Below, in pieces: positions 63,369 to 64,000 of a stretch of 64,000 nucleotides of DNA (position 1 is its first letter; each line of letters starts with the position of its first letter). Made by a program: the position numbers and the translations under genes. Under the pieces are notes generated by a model. It saw only the letters and a list, made by a program, of their open reading frames with translations, was not told the DNA's origin and ran no database searches. This stretch comes from CAZDKK01 sp964506245 (GTDB taxonomy: Bacteria > Eisenbacteria > RBG-16-71-46 > CAIMUX01 > WJJG01): NCBI GenBank assembly GCA_964506245.1, contig CAZDKK010000004.1, forward strand, positions 68,441 to 132,440, written 5' to 3'.

Positions 63369-63962
63369 ATGAAGAAATCGACCCTGATCGCATTCGCGGT
63401 GATCGCCCTGCTCGTGGTCATTGCGCTGGGTGTGCTGACCACGATCATCGGCACCCGCAACCGGCTGGTGAATCTCGACGAGGACGTCAAGACCCAGTGG
63501 GCCCAGGTCGAGAACCAGCTCCAGCGGCGGCTCGACCTGATCCCCAACCTGGTCGAGACCGTCAAAGGCTATGCCCAGCACGAGCGCGAGGTGTTCACCC
63601 AGGTGACCGAGGCTCGCGCCAAGGTCGGCAGCGCGGGGAGCGTCGCCGAGAAGATCGAGGCCAACAACGAGCTCTCCTCGGCCCTCTCCCGCCTGCTGGT
63701 GGTGGTCGAGAACTACCCCGAGCTCAAGGCAAACCAGAACTTCATCGCCCTGCAGGATGAGCTCGCTGGGACGGAGAACCGCATTGCCCAGGAGCGCCGC
63801 CGCTACAACGAATCGGCCAACACCTACAACAAGGCGATCCGGGTCTTCCCGAACAACATCATCGCAGGGATGTTCGGCTTCGTACGCGCCACCCTGTTCG
63901 AGGCGCCGGCCGAGGCGAAGACCGCTCCGCGCGTCGACTTCGGGACCGGCGGCGCGCGCTGA
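63369..63962 (+). CDS. lemA: LemA family protein
   Basis: 197 aa: N-terminal TM (LIAFAVIALLVVIALGVLTT), then the LemA core (NRLVNLDEDVKTQWAQVENQ, LQRRLDLIPNLVETVKGYAQ, YPELKANQNFIALQDELAGT, ENRIAQERRRYNESANTYNK, FPNNIIAGMFGF). Length is standard and all core segments are intact. Membrane-anchored helical protein of unclear function, usually next to TPM or HtpX-like genes. GGAGG before ATG 63369. Confidence 0.95.
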   Translation: MKKSTLIAFAVIALLVVIALGVLTTIIGTRNRLVNLDEDVKTQWAQVENQLQRRLDLIPNLVETVKGYAQHEREVFTQVTEARAKVGSAGSVAEKIEANNELSSALSRLLVVVENYPELKANQNFIALQDELAGTENRIAQERRRYNESANTYNKAIRVFPNNIIAGMFGFVRATLFEAPAEAKTAPRVDFGTGGAR

Positions 63963-64000
63963 TGCAGGCCAGCGCGCGACGGGGCGGCCGGCCGGACGCC
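63962..64000 (+). CDS. Start of a gene running off the right edge (partial)
   Basis: ATG 63962 shares one base with the lemA stop (TGATG) and the frame MQASARRGGRPDA stays open to the end. A partner of LemA, such as another TPM or an M48 peptidase protein, would be usual here. Confidence 0.35.
   Translation, partial: MQASARRGGRPDA

Overview
The window is dense, GC-rich bacterial DNA with long shadow ORFs on both strands, frequent GTG and TTG starts and many ATGA or GTGA gene overlaps. A secreted propeller-like protein with a C-terminal FlgD-like sorting or Ig module, a sigma-54 activator, an unusual ECF sigma factor and a large chemotaxis and polysaccharide complement suggest a Gram-negative bacterium of the FCB or candidate-phylum kind (Eisenbacteria or Krumholzibacteria-like). 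This placement is inference from gene style only; no rRNA or tRNA gene was seen.

1-8.5 kb is a defence island. The end of an upstream gene is followed by drmA, drmB and drmC of a DISARM anti-phage system. Next come an unknown 343-aa protein behind a strong inverted repeat, a broken PIN-domain toxin gene, and a decayed transposase joined to a duplicated piece of a protein kinase gene. 8.5-20.7 kb is accessory DNA: a lipoprotein alpha/beta hydrolase, a possible group II intron scrap, an IS66-type remnant, a membrane-anchored Ser/Thr kinase, an array of diverged repeats of about 84 bp, an unknown protein, an ECF sigma factor divergent from a holin/endolysin pair, two unrelated HExxH proteins and a stand-alone FabD-like acyltransferase.

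20.7-36 kb carries a secreted propeller-like protein, a tandem GNAT, a small secreted protein, and a two-gene regulatory operon (PknK-like kinase, then a GAF-AAA-Fis sigma-54 activator). Four phased 17-bp palindromes separate this operon from a divergent sugar-isomerase-like gene, and their arms match the NtrC enhancer consensus. A sulfatase-fold membrane enzyme, a RamB-like regulator and an AmgK-type sugar kinase follow.

36.3-43.4 kb is a chemotaxis operon (cheA-cheW-cheB-rec-cheR-rec-cheC) with a good sigma-28-type promoter. Flanking it are amgK on one side and murU plus namZ on the other, which together make a MurNAc salvage route. 45.9-61.4 kb is a Wzx/Wzy-type exopolysaccharide locus: CapK-like ligase, flippase, CapA-like protein, heparinase-fold lyase, Wza-like exporter, Wzy-like polymerase/ligase, Wzz-like chain-length protein and four GT4 glycosyltransferases. 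The right end holds a TPM-domain protein, a nucleotidyltransferase and LemA, with a further gene running off the edge.
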